Source: Clostridiales bacterium
GTDB lineage: Bacteria > Bacillota > Clostridia > Lachnospirales > Lachnospiraceae
Assembly (NCBI GenBank): GCA_019420275.1
Contig: JAHZHN010000004.1
Span: forward strand, 1 to 64,000
Length of the DNA: 64,000 bases
Direction: 5' to 3'
Below the pieces are notes generated by a model that ran no database searches, had not been told where the DNA came from, and saw nothing but the letters and a program-made list of their open reading frames with translations. The position numbers and the translations under genes are program-made. Of this stretch, positions 61,601-64,000 are shown piece after piece (the stretch's first letter is position 1; the number at the start of each line of letters is the position of its first letter).

Positions 61601-62623
61601 ATGGGTTTAACAACATTATGTTACATTGAAAAAGAAAATAAATATTTGATGCTGCACAGGATTGTAAAGAAACACGATGTGAATAAAGACAAGTGGATTG
61701 GTGTCGGAGGACATTTTGAGCATGGGGAAAGTCCGGAGGACTGTATGTTCCGCGAAGTGAAGGAAGAGACAGGGCTGGTTCCTGAGAAATATCGTTTCTG
61801 TGGTGTCGTAACATTTCTGTCTGATATAGGAACAGAAAAAGAAGCATGGGAATACATGTTTCTGTATCATATCACAGAGTACAGTGGAAATATAAAAGAA
61901 TGTGATGAAGGAGTGCTGGAATGGATCCCTAAAAAAGACCTGCTGAGTTTGGAACTTTGGGAAGGAGACCGGCTTTTTCTCAGGTATATGGATGAAGGAG
62001 ATCCGTTCTTTTCTCTGAAACTTACGTATGAGGAAGGAAATCTTATGTCTGCCGTACTGGACGGGAAAGCGCTGGAATTTTTTGATGTGCTGGATGAAGA
62101 TGGAGAGAAAACTGGAAGGATAAAGGAAAGATCACTGGTTCATGAGGATGGTGATGTGCATGGAACATCTCATATTTGGGTTGTACGCAGAACAGAAGAA
62201 GGATATGATGTACTGCTTCAGAAACGAAGTGCTGATAAAGATTCTTTTCCAGGATGCTATGATATTTCTTCTGCCGGACATGTGGCGGCAGGGAGCGGAT
62301 ATCTGGAAACCGCAGTCCGGGAGATAGGGGAAGAACTGGGAATTTCTGCATCAAAAGATGATCTGCATTTCATTGGATTCCATAAGGGAATCATGAATGG
62401 AAATTTTTATGGAAGGGATTTTCAAAATCATGAAATCAGCGCCGTTTACGTGTATGATAAACCGGTAAAGATGGAAAATATTTCTCTGCAGAAAGAAGAA
62501 GTGGAAGAAGTCATCTGGATGGATTATGATACATGTCAGAAGAAAATGGAAAAAGATGAGATCAGCCACTGTATTTTTCAGGATGAATTTAAAATGTTGG
62601 GAGAGTATCTGGGGATACAATAG
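61601..62623 (+). CDS. Two-NUDIX fusion (MutT-like plus Idi-like)
   Basis: 340 aa. The first NUDIX box (about 38-60: GGHFEHGESPEDCMFREVKEE...) lies in an 8-oxo-dGTPase-like domain with DVNKDKWIGVGGHFEHGE. The second (AGHVAAGSGYLETAVREIGEE, about 225-245) follows FFDVLDEDGEKTGRI, the start of isopentenyl-diphosphate-isomerase-like/YfcD NUDIX proteins. Each domain keeps the Gly and Glu metal residues. Fusion of these two types in one chain is uncommon. Substrate unknown; cleaning of the nucleotide pool is likely. Confidence 0.88.
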   Translation: MGLTTLCYIEKENKYLMLHRIVKKHDVNKDKWIGVGGHFEHGESPEDCMFREVKEETGLVPEKYRFCGVVTFLSDIGTEKEAWEYMFLYHITEYSGNIKECDEGVLEWIPKKDLLSLELWEGDRLFLRYMDEGDPFFSLKLTYEEGNLMSAVLDGKALEFFDVLDEDGEKTGRIKERSLVHEDGDVHGTSHIWVVRRTEEGYDVLLQKRSADKDSFPGCYDISSAGHVAAGSGYLETAVREIGEELGISASKDDLHFIGFHKGIMNGNFYGRDFQNHEISAVYVYDKPVKMENISLQKEEVEEVIWMDYDTCQKKMEKDEISHCIFQDEFKMLGEYLGIQ

Positions 62624-62664
62624 CTATTAAATAATCATATAGAATCATTTATTTTAAAGCAGGA

Positions 62665-62719
62665 ACTCCCTTCTGGAATGACAGGCAGGATGCGAAGCTT
62701 GTTATCCAAGAAGGGAGTA
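62665..62719 (+). terminator. Terminator-like hairpin after the NUDIX fusion
   Basis: ACTCCCTTCT pairs with AGAAGGGAGT across a long loop, then TATTTTA. Confidence 0.55.
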
Positions 62720-62734
62720 TTTTATATGTCTCGT

Positions 62735-62775
62735 AAAAAAAGAATGAATCGGGGGTTCGCCTATTCATTCTTTTT
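62735..62775 (-). terminator. Terminator of the two-component operon
   Basis: AAAGAATGAAT pairs with ATTCATTCTTT; on the minus strand a T-run follows (A7 on the plus strand). Confidence 0.7.
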
Positions 62776-63346
62776 CAGAGAAGAGATGAATCAGATCTTT
62801 GTATTTTTTTAATCCTAATTTTTTAAGAATGGCTGTCTTTTGATTGGCTATGGTTTTGGAGGAAGAATGCAGTGTTACTGATTTTCCGATCAGCATATCA
62901 AATACAGCCCGTTCTGCCGGGGAAAGAGGTGCAAGGATGGCGGAACGAATCAGATGCTGCTGGGGTGTACTGCCGCAGGCAGTATTACGGATAATTTCTT
63001 CCAGTCCTTTGAACTGACTTTTGAAAACATAGGCAGAAGCAAAGCAGCCGGTACATGCTTCCAAGACGATATCAGAGTCTTCAAACGCTGTTAGGATTAC
63101 AATCTTTGCATCAGTCTGAAGTCGGATTTTCTTTCCAATTTCAATGCCGTCCAGACTGCCGCATGAGAGATTTAAATCCAGAAGGACAATATCCGGTTCA
63201 AATGTTTTGGCAAGCGTCAAAGCCTGAATCATATCAGAGCATTGGCCAACCACTTGAAAGTCCTTCTGCTTTTCTAATGTTTTACGAATCAGATAGCAAA
63301 AATCAACGTCATCTTCTATCACAAGTATTTTAATCATCTTTTTCAT
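62765..63346 (-). CDS. Response regulator, NarL/LuxR type
   Basis: 193 aa from ATG 63346 (GAGGA 7 nt upstream; an earlier TTG is less likely). The receiver has KILVIEDDVDF, PDIVLLDLNL (phospho-Asp), KIVILTAFED and a late Lys in YVFKSQ. The C-terminal HTH shows LSPAERAVFDMLIGKSV, KTIANQKTAILKKLGLKKYKDLIHLF. It is transcribed with the histidine kinase just upstream (13-nt gap). Confidence 0.85.
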   Translation of the reverse strand: MKKMIKILVIEDDVDFCYLIRKTLEKQKDFQVVGQCSDMIQALTLAKTFEPDIVLLDLNLSCGSLDGIEIGKKIRLQTDAKIVILTAFEDSDIVLEACTGCFASAYVFKSQFKGLEEIIRNTACGSTPQQHLIRSAILAPLSPAERAVFDMLIGKSVTLHSSSKTIANQKTAILKKLGLKKYKDLIHLFSEKE

Positions 63347-63359
63347 AATCAAATCCTCA

Positions 63360-64000
63360 CTATTTTTTAAATTTACGTTGTTTTACAGGAAAATACAGAG
63401 AAAAAATGGAACCTTTGTCTGGAACACTTTTGACTTTGATCATTCCCTTGTGTTCTAACAGTACTTTATGGCAGTAATATAGACCTAGACCAAGATGTTG
63501 ATTGGAAAGTTTTGTCGTATGGTATGGTTCGAACAAAAATGGAAGATCTTCTTTCGCGATACCGCAGCCATTATCCTTTAGATCAATTCTTATAAAACGT
63601 TTTTTTCCCGACAGGTAATTTCAAGAATGCCTGAGGATGAGAAGGATTCAAAAGCATTTCTTATCAAATTATTGAAAACTTCCAGAGTATGAGTCTTGTC
63701 ACAAAAAAGGATAATATGATCTGGACAATCAAGAAAAATTTTGGCTTTTTCTTTTATATCATCCGGTATTCCGGAAATCGATGTTTTCAACAGGTCAGAA
63801 AGATGAACTGGCTGAATATCCAGCGAAATCTGATGGGAGTAAAATTTTGTCTTTTGTACAAAGTGTGTGAGGTGAGCGACAGAACGATCCAGGATTTCCA
63901 GTTCTTCCGGTGATTCTAATGGGAATTTCTCCCTGAGGATGGAAGTACACCATTGGATTTTCAAAAGCTCATTCTTCAGCGCATGTCCAATATACTGAGC
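63360..64000 (-). pseudogene. Histidine kinase C-terminal half, partial and frameshifted
   Basis: Read on the minus strand from the right edge: IGHALKNELLK is the H-box with the phospho-His, then NNLIRNAFES (N-box), a break, DNGCGI (G1), FEPYHTTK (F) and GLGLYYCHKVL (G2), ending PVKQRKFKK at 63360. The break is in a 7-base T-run (63600-63606; A-run on the coding strand): the frame stops at 63590 after CREKNVL, but one more base would give CREKKRFIRIDLKDNGCGI and join the two halves. The sensor part lies beyond the window. It may be a real pseudogene, a phase-variable gene or a sequencing slip. Confidence 0.8.

Noticed and set aside
1..64000. CRISPR array, rRNA or tRNA genes
   Set aside because: No regularly spaced repeats, no rRNA-like stretches and no cloverleaf with a CCA end were seen on either strand by eye; a tRNAscan and CRISPR search would settle it.

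Overview
The window looks like chromosome of a low-GC, strictly anaerobic gut Firmicute, most likely a Lachnospiraceae (Blautia/Dorea/Mediterraneibacter-like). The evidence is pyruvate formate-lyase with its activase, a superoxide reductase next to rubredoxin, an EFR1-type flavodoxin/ferredoxin protein, strong AGGAGG ribosome sites, a T-box before aspS, and core proteins of clostridial type. The genus is inferred from memory of such proteins, not from a search.

Layout. 1-4.6 kb is core: a tiny Asn-rich protein, a rhodanese, an RNA methyltransferase / rdgB / phosphodiesterase operon, and rlmD. 4.57-12.27 kb is a decayed integrative element inserted in the 3' end of rlmD. Near-identical 20-bp att-like sites lie at 4569-4588 and 12250-12269. 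The element carries an unrecognised protein gene, a broken DUF4365 gene, a cluster of strong RNA-like hairpins, a GntR regulator with a chloramphenicol-acetyltransferase-like gene and a methyltransferase, Tn916-type accessory genes (KTR, sigma, HTH), and a large serine recombinase wrecked by two frameshifts and an in-frame deletion. The displaced rlmD tail survives as a pseudogene at 12250-12600. 12.6-19.25 kb is a second AT-rich accessory block: a 97-aa protein, a KilA-N pseudogene containing a perfect 26-bp palindrome, and an intact module of a 1241-aa STAND-like protein, an overlapping Ser/Thr protein kinase and a 94-aa protein. That module is the best candidate for an undescribed (probably anti-phage) system.

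19.3-23.1 kb is a redox regulon. A nitroreductase/oxidoreductase operon and an EFR1 ferredoxin gene share GATGTAA-type dyads with a divergent Rrf2 regulator. 23.2-32.4 kb holds a PAP2 phosphatase, DUF362 protein, AEC transporter, glycogen debranching enzyme, zinc-finger protein, Na+/alanine symporter, tRNA-dihydrouridine synthase and DegV protein. 32.4-43.2 kb has a FAD/NADH oxidase-like gene divergent from T-box/aspS, a spore-coat-like protein, a Memo-AMMECR1 fusion with its radical SAM partner, DUF523, a hydrolase, a flavoprotein, a PHP phosphoesterase and MarR.

43.3-51.3 kb carries citrate synthase divergent from MarR, pflB-pflA, an oxidoreductase, an aldolase-like PLP enzyme and a fructosamine-kinase-like gene. 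51.3-55.9 kb is an agmatine-catabolic locus (LuxR regulator, aguB, APC permease, aguA) in which both luxR and aguB have a promoter followed by a terminator-like hairpin before the gene. 55.9-64 kb has an orphan ABC importer pair, sfsA, a Crp/Fnr regulator divergent from superoxide reductase and rubredoxin, a DeoR regulator, a HAD phosphatase, a double-NUDIX fusion and a two-component system. The kinase of that system runs off the right edge and carries a homopolymer frameshift.

No rRNA, tRNA or CRISPR array was seen.
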